DNA from: Afipia sp.
Lineage (GTDB): Bacteria; Pseudomonadota; Alphaproteobacteria; Rhizobiales; Xanthobacteraceae
Direction: 5' to 3'
Length of the DNA: 64,000 nucleotides
Assembly (NCBI GenBank): GCA_017474385.1
Contig: JAFVHU010000140.1
Coordinates: forward strand, 23,142-87,141
Position numbers and translations under genes: made by a program. The notes under the pieces are model-generated. The model had not been told where the DNA came from and made no database searches. It saw only the letters and a program-made list of their open reading frames with translations. Below, in pieces: positions 42,908-51,149 of the stretch (its first letter is position 1; each line of letters begins with the position of its first letter).

Positions 42908-44347
42908 TTACGCGCCCGTGCCGCCGACGGTGATGCGATCCATGCGCAGCGTCGGCTGTCCGACGCCGACCGGAACACCCTGACCCTGCTTGCCGCAGGT
43001 GCCGATGCCGTCATCGAGCTGGAGGTCGTTGCCGACCATCGAGATGCGATGCAGATCCGTCGGGCCATTGCCGATCAGCATCGCGCCTTTCAGCGGCGCG
43101 CCGAGCTTGCCGTTCTCGATCTTGTAGGCCTCGGTGCACTGGAACACGTATTTTCCTGACACGATGTCGACCTGACCGCCGCCGAAATTCGCGGCGAAGA
43201 TTCCGTTCTTCACCGATGCCAGAATTTCCGCCGGGTCACGTCCGCCCGCCAGCATGTAGGTGTTGGTCATGCGCGGCATCGGAACGTGAGCATAGCTCTC
43301 GCGGCGTCCGTTGCCGGTCGGCTTCATGTTCATCAGCCGCGCGTTCTGCCGGTCCTGCATGTAGCCGACGAGAATGCCGTCTTCGATCAGCACGGTGCGG
43401 TTGGTCGGCGTGCCTTCGTCATCGATGGAGAGCGAGCCGCGCTTCGACGAAATGGTGCCGTCGTCGACTACGGTGACGCCCTTGGCGGCGACCTGCTGGC
43501 CCATCAGGCCGGAAAAGGCCGAGGTCTGCTTGCGGTTGAAATCGCCCTCGAGGCCATGGCCGACGGCTTCATGCAGCATCACGCCGGGCCAGCCGGGACC
43601 GAGCACCACATCCATTTCACCGGCCGGTGCGGGCACGGATTCCAGATTGACCAGCGCCTGACGGATCGCGCCGTCGGCAGCCGTGCGCCACGACTTGGTT
43701 TCGATGAAGCGGGCGTAACCTTCGCGTCCGCCATAACCGGCGCTGCCGCTTTCCTGCCGGTCGCCGGAGCCCGCGACCACCGAAATATTCACGCGTACCA
43801 GCGGACGGATGTCGCGGTAGCTTTCGCCATCGGGACGCACGATTTCCACCACCTGCCAGGTCGCGCCGAGCGATACGGAGACCTGCCGCACGCGCGGGTC
43901 CTTGTCGCGGACATAGGCATCGATCTCGGCGAGCAGCTTGACCTTGGTTTCGAAGCTCTGGCCGTCGAGCGGATTTTCATCGCCATAGAGACGGGTATTG
44001 GTGTGGCTGGGCGCAGCCGCGAATGTTCCCGAATATCCGCCGCGCACGGCATGGACGGCATCGGCCGCGCGGATCAGGGCGGGCAGCGACACATCGGACG
44101 AATGAGCATAGCCGACCGCGTCATCCTTCACCGCGCGCAGACCGAAGCCCTGTGCGGTGTCATAGGTCGCCTGCTTGAGGCGTCCGTTGTCGAAACCGAG
44201 CCCCTCGGACTGGCGGTACTCGAGAAACAACTCGCCATCATCGGCGCCAGCCAGCCCCCGAACGATTTCCTTGCGGACGGCATCGCGGTCGAGCCCCGCG
44301 CGATCGATCAGGGAGGATATGACGGCTGAGGTGGGCGGCGTGGTCAT
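42908..44347 (-). CDS. tldD: Metalloprotease TldD
   Basis: A 479-residue zinc peptidase subunit. The signature HEAVGHGLEGDFNRK supplies the metal and catalytic residues (HExxxH). Other matches are the N-terminal FLEYRQSEGLGFDNGRLKQ, the GSLSIDDEGTPTNRTVLIEDG loop and the C-terminal DDGIGTCGKQGQGVPVGVGQP. TldD works with TldE/PmbA to mature microcins and degrade unstructured peptides; its partner gene is not in this window. The single gene lies between convergent ccdA and the downstream-facing TonB receptor. Confidence 0.96.
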   Translation of the reverse strand: MTTPPTSAVISSLIDRAGLDRDAVRKEIVRGLAGADDGELFLEYRQSEGLGFDNGRLKQATYDTAQGFGLRAVKDDAVGYAHSSDVSLPALIRAADAVHAVRGGYSGTFAAAPSHTNTRLYGDENPLDGQSFETKVKLLAEIDAYVRDKDPRVRQVSVSLGATWQVVEIVRPDGESYRDIRPLVRVNISVVAGSGDRQESGSAGYGGREGYARFIETKSWRTAADGAIRQALVNLESVPAPAGEMDVVLGPGWPGVMLHEAVGHGLEGDFNRKQTSAFSGLMGQQVAAKGVTVVDDGTISSKRGSLSIDDEGTPTNRTVLIEDGILVGYMQDRQNARLMNMKPTGNGRRESYAHVPMPRMTNTYMLAGGRDPAEILASVKNGIFAANFGGGQVDIVSGKYVFQCTEAYKIENGKLGAPLKGAMLIGNGPTDLHRISMVGNDLQLDDGIGTCGKQGQGVPVGVGQPTLRMDRITVGGTGA

Positions 44348-44419
44348 TCAGGGTTCCTCGCGCGCGGGTGTGCGCGTCGCCCCTATATGGCAACCGCAAC
44401 CCGTCCGCCGCAAGCCCCG

Positions 44420-46561
44420 TCAGAACTCGACGCGGGCCTGCAAGGTCACTTCCCGGGGATCGCCGATGGCGACCACCGTGGTGGAGATGCCCGACGGATA
44501 ATAAGTCTTGTCGAAGATGTTCTTGGCGTTGAGCTGCCAGGTCACCGGAAGGTTGTTGTAGGTGGTGCGATACGAAATGAAGGCGTCGGTCAGAAAGTAT
44601 TCCGGCAGGAAGAAGGTGTTGTTCGCGTCGCCTGCGCGGGCGCCCACGTAACGTTCGCCGATTCCGGCGCGCAATTGTCCGTTGAACATCGTGCCGAAAT
44701 CGTAGGTCAGGAACGCCGAGGCGGTGTGCCGCGCCACGTTGTTCAACTGCTTTCCGCGCAGGGTCGGATCCTCCAGCACCACGGCATCGATATAGGAATA
44801 GGCGCCGATCACGCTCCAATGGTCAGACAGCCGGCCTGCGATATCGAATTCGAAGCCGCGCGAACCGACCCGGCCGGCGGTGCGCGTATAGGTGGTGCCG
44901 TTGATGACTTCGGAATACAGCACGTTCGATTTGACAATATCGAAGAACGCCGCTGTCGCGGTGATGCCGTTGATGGTCTCCACTTTGACGCCGGCCTCAT
45001 AGGAGCGGCCTTGTTCGGGCGGCTGCGAGCCGATGAAGCTCGCGATGTTCGAGTTCGGCTTGAACGACTGGCTGTAATCGACATAGAGCGAGACGTCGGG
45101 ACGGATCTTGTAGACCGCGCCGATGCGGGGAATGGCTTTTGAGCCCTCCGCATCTGTATTGGTCTTGAAGGGGCGGCCCTTGCCGGCGAACTGTTCGTAG
45201 GACTGATAGCGGACGCCGCCGACCACAATGAATTGATCGGTCAGATGCAGGCTATCCTGCACGAAGACCGACGCCGTCTTGATCCGCTCGGTCTGGTCGC
45301 TGTCCGGCGCGGATATGTTGGTGCTGGCCGGAAGCGTGCCGTAAACCGGGTTGTAGATGTTGAACGATGTATTGTTCGGTCCGCGGATCAGGTTGGTCCG
45401 GAGCGTATCGGTGCTGTCGTATTCCACGCCCGTCAGCAACTCATTGCGGAAGCCGAACAGGCCAAATTTTCCGAGCAGTTCGGCGCGCAGGACCTGCTGC
45501 TCGATATTGGAGTCCTGTGTCGCGTCCGCACGACGATTGACGGCGCCTGTGACCGGATTGAAGGTGGCGCCCGTGGTGTTATTGAACACCAGCACGCGCG
45601 CCTGATTGTCGAAATACCAGTTCTGATTGTAGAGGCCGCCGAGCCTGACGCGCCAGGACTCGTTCAGCGCATGTTCGACGTTGAGCGTGACAAGATCGGT
45701 CCGGCCGCGCGTGATGTTGTAACTCTCATCCAGCCGCCGCTCGCGCGGAATAGCGACCGGCTTGCCGGTCCGAATATCGATGATCGTGCCGCGGTCGAAC
45801 GGAATTTTGTATTCGGAATGCTCGTAGGCCACATTGACGGTGGTCTTCTCGCCGTACCAGGCGAGCGAGGGCGCAACGAGGCTGCGCTGAACAGTCCCGA
45901 AATTCCGCCAGTAGTCGTTGTCCTGATAATCGCCGATGAAACGATAGGCGAAGCCGTTGTCTCCGATAGGACCGGTGATGTCCGCGGTCGCGCCGCCGCC
46001 GTTGAAACTCGTGCCGTTGACCGACACGGTTCCGCGTTGCTGAAGTTCGGGCCTCTTGGTGATGATGTTGACCACGCCGCCGGGATCGAGGACGCCGTAG
46101 AGCATCGACGATGGGCCCTTGAGCACCTCGACGCGATCGGTGGTTGCCGAGAAGTTGCTCGGTAGCGCCGTGCGGAAGCCGTCGCGCAGGATCGATCCGT
46201 CGCGGTTGTCGCCGAAGCCGCGCTTCATCACGGCATCCTGCGTTCCGCCGAGCGTATTGGCCTGCGTGATGCCGCTGACATTGCGCAGCGCCTCGTCGAG
46301 CGTGCGGACTTGCTGATCAACCAGCACCTGTTTCGGAACCACCGCAATAGATTGGGGAACATCGAGAATGCGCGCATCCGTGCGCGTCGCCGTCGATGCC
46401 GTCAGCGGCTGATAACCCTTCTCGCGTTTGTTGCCGTCGCTTTCGGCGCTGACTTCGAGTGGCGCGAGCGTTTCCGCCGGGCGGGCAGCTTCCTGGCCAT
46501 ACGCAGGCAGAGCACCGATGCAGGCGCTTCCCAGCACCGCAGCAACATATCTTGAACTCAC
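44420..46561 (-). CDS. TonB-dependent siderophore receptor
   Basis: A 713-residue outer-membrane receptor. After the signal peptide (ending AYGQ) comes a short TonB-box region (TLAPLEVSAES), then the plug domain (LDVPQSIAVVPKQVLVDQQVRTLDEALRNVSGI; GDSSMLYG-like KGPSSMLYGVLDPGGVVNIITKRP). The 22-stranded barrel ends with the required aromatic terminus ...REVTLQARVEF. This is the FhuA/FpvA-like class for ferric siderophores. An Irr-type iron box lies about 117-133 bases upstream of its start, in the gap shared with the PepSY gene, which fits iron regulation. Confidence 0.95.
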   Translation of the reverse strand: MSSRYVAAVLGSACIGALPAYGQEAARPAETLAPLEVSAESDGNKREKGYQPLTASTATRTDARILDVPQSIAVVPKQVLVDQQVRTLDEALRNVSGITQANTLGGTQDAVMKRGFGDNRDGSILRDGFRTALPSNFSATTDRVEVLKGPSSMLYGVLDPGGVVNIITKRPELQQRGTVSVNGTSFNGGGATADITGPIGDNGFAYRFIGDYQDNDYWRNFGTVQRSLVAPSLAWYGEKTTVNVAYEHSEYKIPFDRGTIIDIRTGKPVAIPRERRLDESYNITRGRTDLVTLNVEHALNESWRVRLGGLYNQNWYFDNQARVLVFNNTTGATFNPVTGAVNRRADATQDSNIEQQVLRAELLGKFGLFGFRNELLTGVEYDSTDTLRTNLIRGPNNTSFNIYNPVYGTLPASTNISAPDSDQTERIKTASVFVQDSLHLTDQFIVVGGVRYQSYEQFAGKGRPFKTNTDAEGSKAIPRIGAVYKIRPDVSLYVDYSQSFKPNSNIASFIGSQPPEQGRSYEAGVKVETINGITATAAFFDIVKSNVLYSEVINGTTYTRTAGRVGSRGFEFDIAGRLSDHWSVIGAYSYIDAVVLEDPTLRGKQLNNVARHTASAFLTYDFGTMFNGQLRAGIGERYVGARAGDANNTFFLPEYFLTDAFISYRTTYNNLPVTWQLNAKNIFDKTYYPSGISTTVVAIGDPREVTLQARVEF

Positions 46562-46677
46562 TTCAACCCCCGCGAAGAACGATGAAAACCGGCTGCGCTC
46601 TCATGCTCTTTCGTGCACGCGACGTGAAGCTCACGGCGCGCTGTTTGTAGGGATTCAAATTACGTTGCGTGGTTTTG

Positions 46678-46694
46678 TTTATAACGATTCAAAA
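46678..46694. promoter_or_regulatory. Irr-type iron control element (ICE)
   Basis: TTTATAACGATTCAAAA matches the rhizobial ICE consensus TTTRGAAYNRTTCYAAA at 15 of 17 positions, with mismatches at positions 5 and 14. It lies in the AT-rich 237-base gap between the divergent TonB receptor (start 46561) and PepSY protein (start 46799) genes. Irr binds such sites under iron limitation. Confidence 0.55.
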
Positions 46695-46798
46695 CTGGAT
46701 GACGTCGCAGTCGTGGCTCGCATGCTCAAGATGATTTAAGTCGTTCTCATCGCGTTGAGCGCCTGCTCTCACCGCATCATCTCGTTCAACGAAATTCC

Positions 46799-48037
46799 AT
46801 GACACCACGACCCATTAGACATGCCTTGCATCAGGTTCATTCGATCGTCGGGCTTACGATCTCGCTGGTGCTCGCCTGTGTAGGCGTCACCGGCGCACTG
46901 ATGAGTTTCGAGGATGAGATTGTTGATCATCTGAACAAGGACCTCATGCATGTCGCGGTGCGCAGTGCGCCGCTTCTGACGCCCGAGGAAATGATTCGGC
47001 GGATCGAAGCGGATAATTCCGGTGCGCGGGTATCCGGTCTGACGATTGCAAGCGATCCAGCCGCGGCGACACGCGCGCGGTTCGCACGCGAAGCGCAGGG
47101 CACGCGGCGGCCGTCAGTCTATGCCGATCCGTATGATGGAAGAACGCTCGGTACGCCCGTTGGCGAAGAAACATTCGCGACGATACGTCGGCTGCATCGC
47201 TGGCTGTTGCTGCCCGGCGACGCGGACGGATATGGCCGCTGGATCACCGGTGCGGCGGCCGTCAGTCTGGTCGCTCTTCTCATGACGGGCATTGTGCTGC
47301 GCTGGCCGCGCAGGGTGCGCAGTTTGAAGACATGGCTGAAACCGAATTTCGCGCTCCACGGGCGCGGATTTTTCTGGTCGCTGCACTCCGTGGTTGGCAC
47401 ATGGCTGATCCCGATTTACTTCATCACGATCCTGACGGGGCTCTGGTGGTCGTACGACTGGTACAAGGACGCCGCGACGTGGCTTCTTACGGGGAAAGAG
47501 CGTCCGGCCGCGGGTCAGAAAATGGCGAAGGGCGGATCGCCGGACGCAGCGAAGGCGAAAGCGCCGCGCGCCGAGCAGGGGGATCGTAAAGCACCCTCGC
47601 TCGATCGCGCATGGTCGGCGTTTCGCGATCGTTACGGCGCGAGTTACGCCGTCGCGACACTGATGGTGCCCACCGGCGCCGGCACGGTGGTCCGTATCCG
47701 CTCCGTTGCCAAGGATGCTCCGAGCGAGGCCGCGCGCGACGAAATCCGGATCGACGGTGTGACCGGCAAAATCGTTTCAGCCGAGCTCTACGCCGACAAG
47801 ACCGCCGGTGAGACCGTCATCGCCCGCGTGCTGGATATCCATACCGGCAGCATGTTCGGACTCGCCGGGCGCATCATGTTCATGCTGGCGGCAGCGTTGA
47901 TGCCGCTGTTCATGGTGACGGGATATTTGCTCTATCTGTCGCGCCGGCGATTGCGCGCGGCGGCTCTGGCAGCGTCGCGGCGGCAGGAAATCCCGCAGGC
48001 CCCGCCGGCGAGCTCCGCTCACGGCAGCTTGTCGTAG
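46799..48037 (+). CDS. PepSY-associated transmembrane (siderophore-reductase type) protein
   Basis: A 412-residue inner-membrane protein with four helices: the first at residues about 12-35 (HSIVGLTISLVLACVGVTGALMSFEDE with the conserved His), a periplasmic PepSY-like domain, a helix pair with the RRLHRWL and HSVVGTWLIPIYF motifs, a second PepSY region, and a last helix (GRIMFMLAAALMPLFMVTGYLLYLSRRR). Relatives (FsrB/PiuB type) reduce ferric siderophores. Divergent pairing with the TonB receptor around an ICE supports this. Its last eight codons (SSAHGSLS) overlap a remnant of an ialB 3' end on the other strand, so its C-terminus may have been altered. Confidence 0.88.
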   Translation: MTPRPIRHALHQVHSIVGLTISLVLACVGVTGALMSFEDEIVDHLNKDLMHVAVRSAPLLTPEEMIRRIEADNSGARVSGLTIASDPAAATRARFAREAQGTRRPSVYADPYDGRTLGTPVGEETFATIRRLHRWLLLPGDADGYGRWITGAAAVSLVALLMTGIVLRWPRRVRSLKTWLKPNFALHGRGFFWSLHSVVGTWLIPIYFITILTGLWWSYDWYKDAATWLLTGKERPAAGQKMAKGGSPDAAKAKAPRAEQGDRKAPSLDRAWSAFRDRYGASYAVATLMVPTGAGTVVRIRSVAKDAPSEAARDEIRIDGVTGKIVSAELYADKTAGETVIARVLDIHTGSMFGLAGRIMFMLAAALMPLFMVTGYLLYLSRRRLRAAALAASRRQEIPQAPPASSAHGSLS

Positions 48038-48049
48038 CCCTTGCCGCGC
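48021..48049 (-). repeat. Direct repeat A: ialB-like 3' end remnant
   Basis: On the - strand this reads ...RGKGYDKLP followed by a TGA stop at 48021-48019. It matches the 3' end of ialB (50174-50202) at 26 of 29 bases and in the same orientation. In the same frame the sequence stays open upstream (ELTALKPVLRGKGYDKLP), overlapping the hxlR 3' end. Confidence 0.6.
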
Positions 48050-48059
48050 AAAACCGGTT

Positions 48060-48473
48060 TCAGCGCGGTGAGCTCGGTTGTTTGTCCTGTTTGCTGGCAG
48101 ACGAAGTTTCGGGCCGCGCGTTCGGAAAGCCATGCTCTTGCGACCATTTGTACAGTTCCTCGAACACGGGGCGCAGCGCCAGGGCGGAGGGCGTGATCTC
48201 GTATTCGACCCGAGGCGGGACTTCGGGAAAGACCGTGCGCTTGACCAGCCCATCGGCTTCCAGATCGCGCAGTTGCAGTGTCAGCATGTGCTGGGTGACC
48301 CCGGGAATGGCCCGGCGCAATTCGCCGAAGCGGTGTTTGCCCTGACCAAGCAGCCAGAGAATTTCACCCTTCCACTTTCCGCTCAGCATTCCCAAGGCGC
48401 GGTGGAATTGGCTCACGGCCTCTTCGCCGGAGCAAATTTCTTCAGCACTTTCAGTCTTAGTCTCAAGTTTCAT
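48060..48473 (-). CDS. HxlR family transcriptional regulator
   Basis: A 137-residue winged-helix regulator: ALGMLSGKWKGEILWLLGQGKHRFGELRRAIPGVTQHMLTLQLRDLEADGLVKRTVFPEVPPRVEYEITPSALALRPVFEELYKWSQ. The GKWKGEILWLL start and RVEYEITP wing are diagnostic for HxlR. A cysteine at residue 14 (EEICSGEE) could be redox-active, as in several HxlR proteins. It is divergent from the DoxX gene, the usual partnership. The 3' end carries an ialB-like remnant in another frame. Confidence 0.92.
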   Translation of the reverse strand: MKLETKTESAEEICSGEEAVSQFHRALGMLSGKWKGEILWLLGQGKHRFGELRRAIPGVTQHMLTLQLRDLEADGLVKRTVFPEVPPRVEYEITPSALALRPVFEELYKWSQEHGFPNARPETSSASKQDKQPSSPR

Positions 48474-48564
48474 ACTACACCAGAAAAAGCATCCTACTTG
48501 TTTGCATCATCTTAGTTCTGAATTGTGCCTGGCGAAAGTGATCTGTGCTCAACCAGGAAAATTG

Positions 48565-48966
48565 ATGATGTCGATAACAGATGCTCAAAGGCCGCCACGC
48601 TGGAAACCAGCCGTCTTGTGGACCCTCAAGGGGCTGCTCGCTGCGGCGTTTCTGTCGGCGGGAGGCGCGAAGCTCTACGGTGCGCCGATGATGGTCGAGA
48701 ACTTCCAGCACATCGGATTTGGACAGTGGTTCCGCTACCTCACCGGCACACTGGAAGTCATTGGCGCGATTGTGATCCTAACTCCCAGCCTTGCCGCGTT
48801 CGGTGGCGTGCTGCTGAGCTGCATCATGGTGGGGGCCATCGCAACGCATCTGCTTCTGATTGGTGGCTCAGCAGTCCCGGCGATCGTTCTTCTGGCCCTG
48901 AGCGCCATCGTCGTTATTGCGCATCGCGACCAGACCGACAGCCTGTTCGATCGATACGACACCTAA
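48565..48966 (+). CDS. DoxX family membrane protein
   Basis: A 133-residue membrane protein with about four helices. Matches to DoxX are LWTLKGLLAAAFLSAGGAKLYGAPMMVENFQHIGFGQWFRYLTGTLEVIGAIVIL and the following helices. DoxX proteins take part in thiosulfate/quinone or oxidant-defence reactions and are typically under HxlR control, as the divergent neighbour here suggests. ATG 48565 has an AGGA site seven bases upstream; 48568 is the alternative. The DsrE gene follows 19 bases after the stop. Confidence 0.9.
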   Translation: MMSITDAQRPPRWKPAVLWTLKGLLAAAFLSAGGAKLYGAPMMVENFQHIGFGQWFRYLTGTLEVIGAIVILTPSLAAFGGVLLSCIMVGAIATHLLLIGGSAVPAIVLLALSAIVVIAHRDQTDSLFDRYDT

Positions 48967-48985
48967 ACCTGCGAGGATGAAAACG

Positions 48986-49471
48986 ATGCGTATCAATCGC
49001 AGGCGATGGTTCACCCTTGCCGGATACGGCCTTGCATTCGCAATGCCGCTCGCCGCGACACTGGCCGTTACTGCTGCGCCGAAAGACCAGAAAGCTCCGC
49101 CCCGTTCGCATCGTCTCGTTCTTCAGATCAACTCGGACGATCCGACAACCATGCGGGCCGTGATTTCGACCTCGGTTCACCTGACAAAGTATTACAAGGC
49201 GATCAATGAGGGCTTCACGGTCGAGATCGTCGGCTATAACGCCGGGCTGCACATGTTTCGCGCCGACACCTCGCCGGTGCAGGATCTGCTGAAAGTCCTG
49301 CGGACCATCAACCCGGACATCCGCTTCGTCATCTGCGAAGCGACGAAAAAGGGAATGGAGCAAAACGAAGGGCACCCGCTGTCGTTCGTTGAAGGCACGA
49401 CCTCCGCACCAAACGGGCCTGCCTACATGATTGGACTGCAGGAGGCCGGATGGTCCTATATCCGCTCGTGA
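48986..49471 (+). CDS. Exported DsrE family protein
   Basis: A 161-residue protein. The N-terminus NRRRWFTLAGYGLAFAMPLAATLAVTAAP is a twin-arginine-like signal, so it is probably periplasmic. The mature part is a DsrE fold: HRLVLQINSDDPTTMRAVISTSVHLTKYY, then FTVEIVGYNAGLHMFRADTSPV and PDIRFVICEATKKGM with one conserved-position Cys. DsrE proteins relay sulfur or act as thiol carriers; a secreted form beside DoxX and TlpA suggests periplasmic sulfur or thiol stress chemistry. The start at 48986 is favoured because GAGGATGA lies at proper spacing; ATG 48977 is too close to it. Confidence 0.8.
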   Translation: MRINRRRWFTLAGYGLAFAMPLAATLAVTAAPKDQKAPPRSHRLVLQINSDDPTTMRAVISTSVHLTKYYKAINEGFTVEIVGYNAGLHMFRADTSPVQDLLKVLRTINPDIRFVICEATKKGMEQNEGHPLSFVEGTTSAPNGPAYMIGLQEAGWSYIRS

Positions 49472-49496
49472 GGCCGAATGGGGATGAGACAGTTGC

Positions 49497-50135
49497 ATGA
49501 TAGCGAATGATGAAGCTGCCGATCCGGCGCGCGATGGCGTTGCGCGGCGCGCCGTACTCGGCGGCATGCTCGGTGCTGTTTCATCGCTCATGGTGCCGTC
49601 TGGCCGTGCGCAGGCGCGAACAAATGGGCCGCCGCCATTTGGAACGGCCCGCAGCCAGTTCACGCTTCTTGCCCCGGTGAAAACAGTGCCGCCGCTCCCG
49701 CTGACGCGGCTGGACGGCGTGACCACGAACTTTGCGGCGTTTCGGGGCAAGACGGTGCTGGTGAACTTCTGGGCGACATGGTGTGCCGCGTGCCGGGTCG
49801 AATTGCCGATTCTCGATCGGTTGCAGGAAACCATGGGCCAGAAGAATCTGAAGGTCGTCGCGATATCCCTCGACCGGAATGGCCGCCCGGCCGTCGTGCC
49901 GTTCGTGCAGAAGCTCAAGCTCCGGCATCTCGAAGTTTATCTCGATCCGGATGGGCGCGTGGGGAGCGTTGGCAATGACAATGCCGCGGCCCCGTTCCCG
50001 ATTTACGGAATGCCGATCTCATATCTCATCGGTCCGACCGGACGCATCGAGGGATATGTGACCGGTGAGGCCGACTGGCTGTCGGACGATGCCAGAAATC
50101 TTCTCAGCTATTATGCGAGTCCCACGGCGGGCTGA
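49497..50135 (+). CDS. TlpA-family periplasmic thiol-disulfide reductase
   Basis: A 212-residue protein with an RR-containing signal (GVARRAVLGGMLGAVSSLMVPSGRAQA), likely Tat-exported. The redoxin domain carries Cys96-Ala-Ala-Cys99 in FWATWCAACRVELP and the cis-Pro motif PIYGMPISYLIGPTG. TlpA relatives reduce periplasmic disulfides and can serve the CuA centre. It ends the HxlR-DoxX-DsrE-TlpA cassette, 25 bases after the DsrE stop, and converges on ialB. Confidence 0.9.
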   Translation: MIANDEAADPARDGVARRAVLGGMLGAVSSLMVPSGRAQARTNGPPPFGTARSQFTLLAPVKTVPPLPLTRLDGVTTNFAAFRGKTVLVNFWATWCAACRVELPILDRLQETMGQKNLKVVAISLDRNGRPAVVPFVQKLKLRHLEVYLDPDGRVGSVGNDNAAAPFPIYGMPISYLIGPTGRIEGYVTGEADWLSDDARNLLSYYASPTAG

Positions 50136-50171
50136 GATGGCGGGCTGATGTTGCCCTGCCGGACGAGTTGA

Positions 50172-50720
50172 CTACGGCAGCTTGTCATAGCCCTCGCCGA
50201 GCCCCTTCAGGCTCAGCGGGAAGCCGATGCCTTCTTCCGGCGTTTCGAAAATAATGAAGGTCGCGGTCTTGGCGGTCTTGAGCTGGTTGAGCAGCGTATC
50301 TTCCATCACGACCTCGGCAACGCAGCCGTTGGGCAGGCAGCGCACGAAACCGGCCCGTCCCACATCCTTGTCGTCGAGCTTGAGGCCGAGGCCGGACGGC
50401 AGCAGCACGCCCAGCGGCGCGACCACCCGCATCAGCTTGCTCTTCTGGTCGGCGGTCTTGAGAATGATGACGGTCAGGCCTGCATTGGAGCGGTCCTCGG
50501 CCACAACGCTTTGAATCAGGGCACATTGTTCGGCCTGCGCACCGGCGGGGGTGTCGCAGCGGATCTGCCAGTCGCCGTGGACCGATTTGACGGCTCCCTG
50601 CGCCTGCGCGGCGGCCGGGGCGGCCAAAATGGACATCCCTGCGACGATCGCGAGCCAAATCGGCGCAATCGCACGGCTGCGGATTGAGAAAGGTTGGTTT
50701 CGCGCGCCCATCAGGCTCAA
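50172..50720 (-). CDS. Invasion-associated locus B (IalB) family protein
   Basis: A 182-residue exported protein. The signal peptide ends AAAQAQ near residue 40. The mature part has the IalB pattern: VHGDWQIRCDTPAGAQAEQCALIQSV, then LGLKLDDKDVGRAGFVRCLPNGCVAEVVMEDTLLNQLK, then PLSLKGLGEGYDKLP at the end. The conserved Cys pairs are present. IalB proteins are periplasmic or outer-membrane-associated and named for Bartonella erythrocyte invasion; most free-living bacteria carry several of unknown role. Its last 29 bases recur at 48021-48049. Confidence 0.9.
   Translation of the reverse strand: MSLMGARNQPFSIRSRAIAPIWLAIVAGMSILAAPAAAQAQGAVKSVHGDWQIRCDTPAGAQAEQCALIQSVVAEDRSNAGLTVIILKTADQKSKLMRVVAPLGVLLPSGLGLKLDDKDVGRAGFVRCLPNGCVAEVVMEDTLLNQLKTAKTATFIIFETPEEGIGFPLSLKGLGEGYDKLP
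50174..50202 (-). repeat. Direct repeat B: intact ialB 3' end
   Basis: Encodes the last residues (GEGYDKLP) of ialB. It matches 48021-48049 at 26 of 29 bases in the same orientation, and the two copies bracket the HxlR-DoxX-DsrE-TlpA cassette (about 2.15 kb). Confidence 0.6.
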
Positions 50721-51149
50721 TTCCTTGGCAATGATCTCGGCAATTCCGGCGGTTTCCCGCAGTGTGGCCCGCCCGATAGCTGGATTGACAGCGCAATGAC
50801 GGCGTCATGAGGGCAACGCCTGTCGCCGGGATGCACCGCCTCACAGCCGCGAATCGGGTTTTCGCCGCATATCTTGCCCGTGGGTACAACGGACAATCCA
50901 AGTGTCAAGCATTCTCCGGCGACCGGACCGCCGGTTTTGGCCCATTTGCCAATGGGATTCAGGCTGTGCGCGCACCTTATTACGTGCATTGCGGTAGTCA
51001 TAGAATTATGGTTTGAGAAGCGGGAAATTCGACGCGTTCTAACCTTTGGCCATCGGCCGAAATCATGACCGCGGCTGATAAACAGGCTTAAGGCAGATCT
51101 CGCCGCCCGGTGGGATCGCTGGGGTGACGAGAGCAGGAGCGAGTGCGGC
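50721..51149. promoter_or_regulatory. 429-base non-coding region upstream of coxB
   Basis: This gap lies between ialB and coxB, so it must carry divergent promoters for both. Visible items are a small stem (CCCATT-TGCC-AATGGG around 50941-50956), an AT-richer stretch near 50980-51020 and an AGGAG site at 51135-51139, ten bases before coxB. No convincing ORF or RNA gene is seen. Confidence 0.5.
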
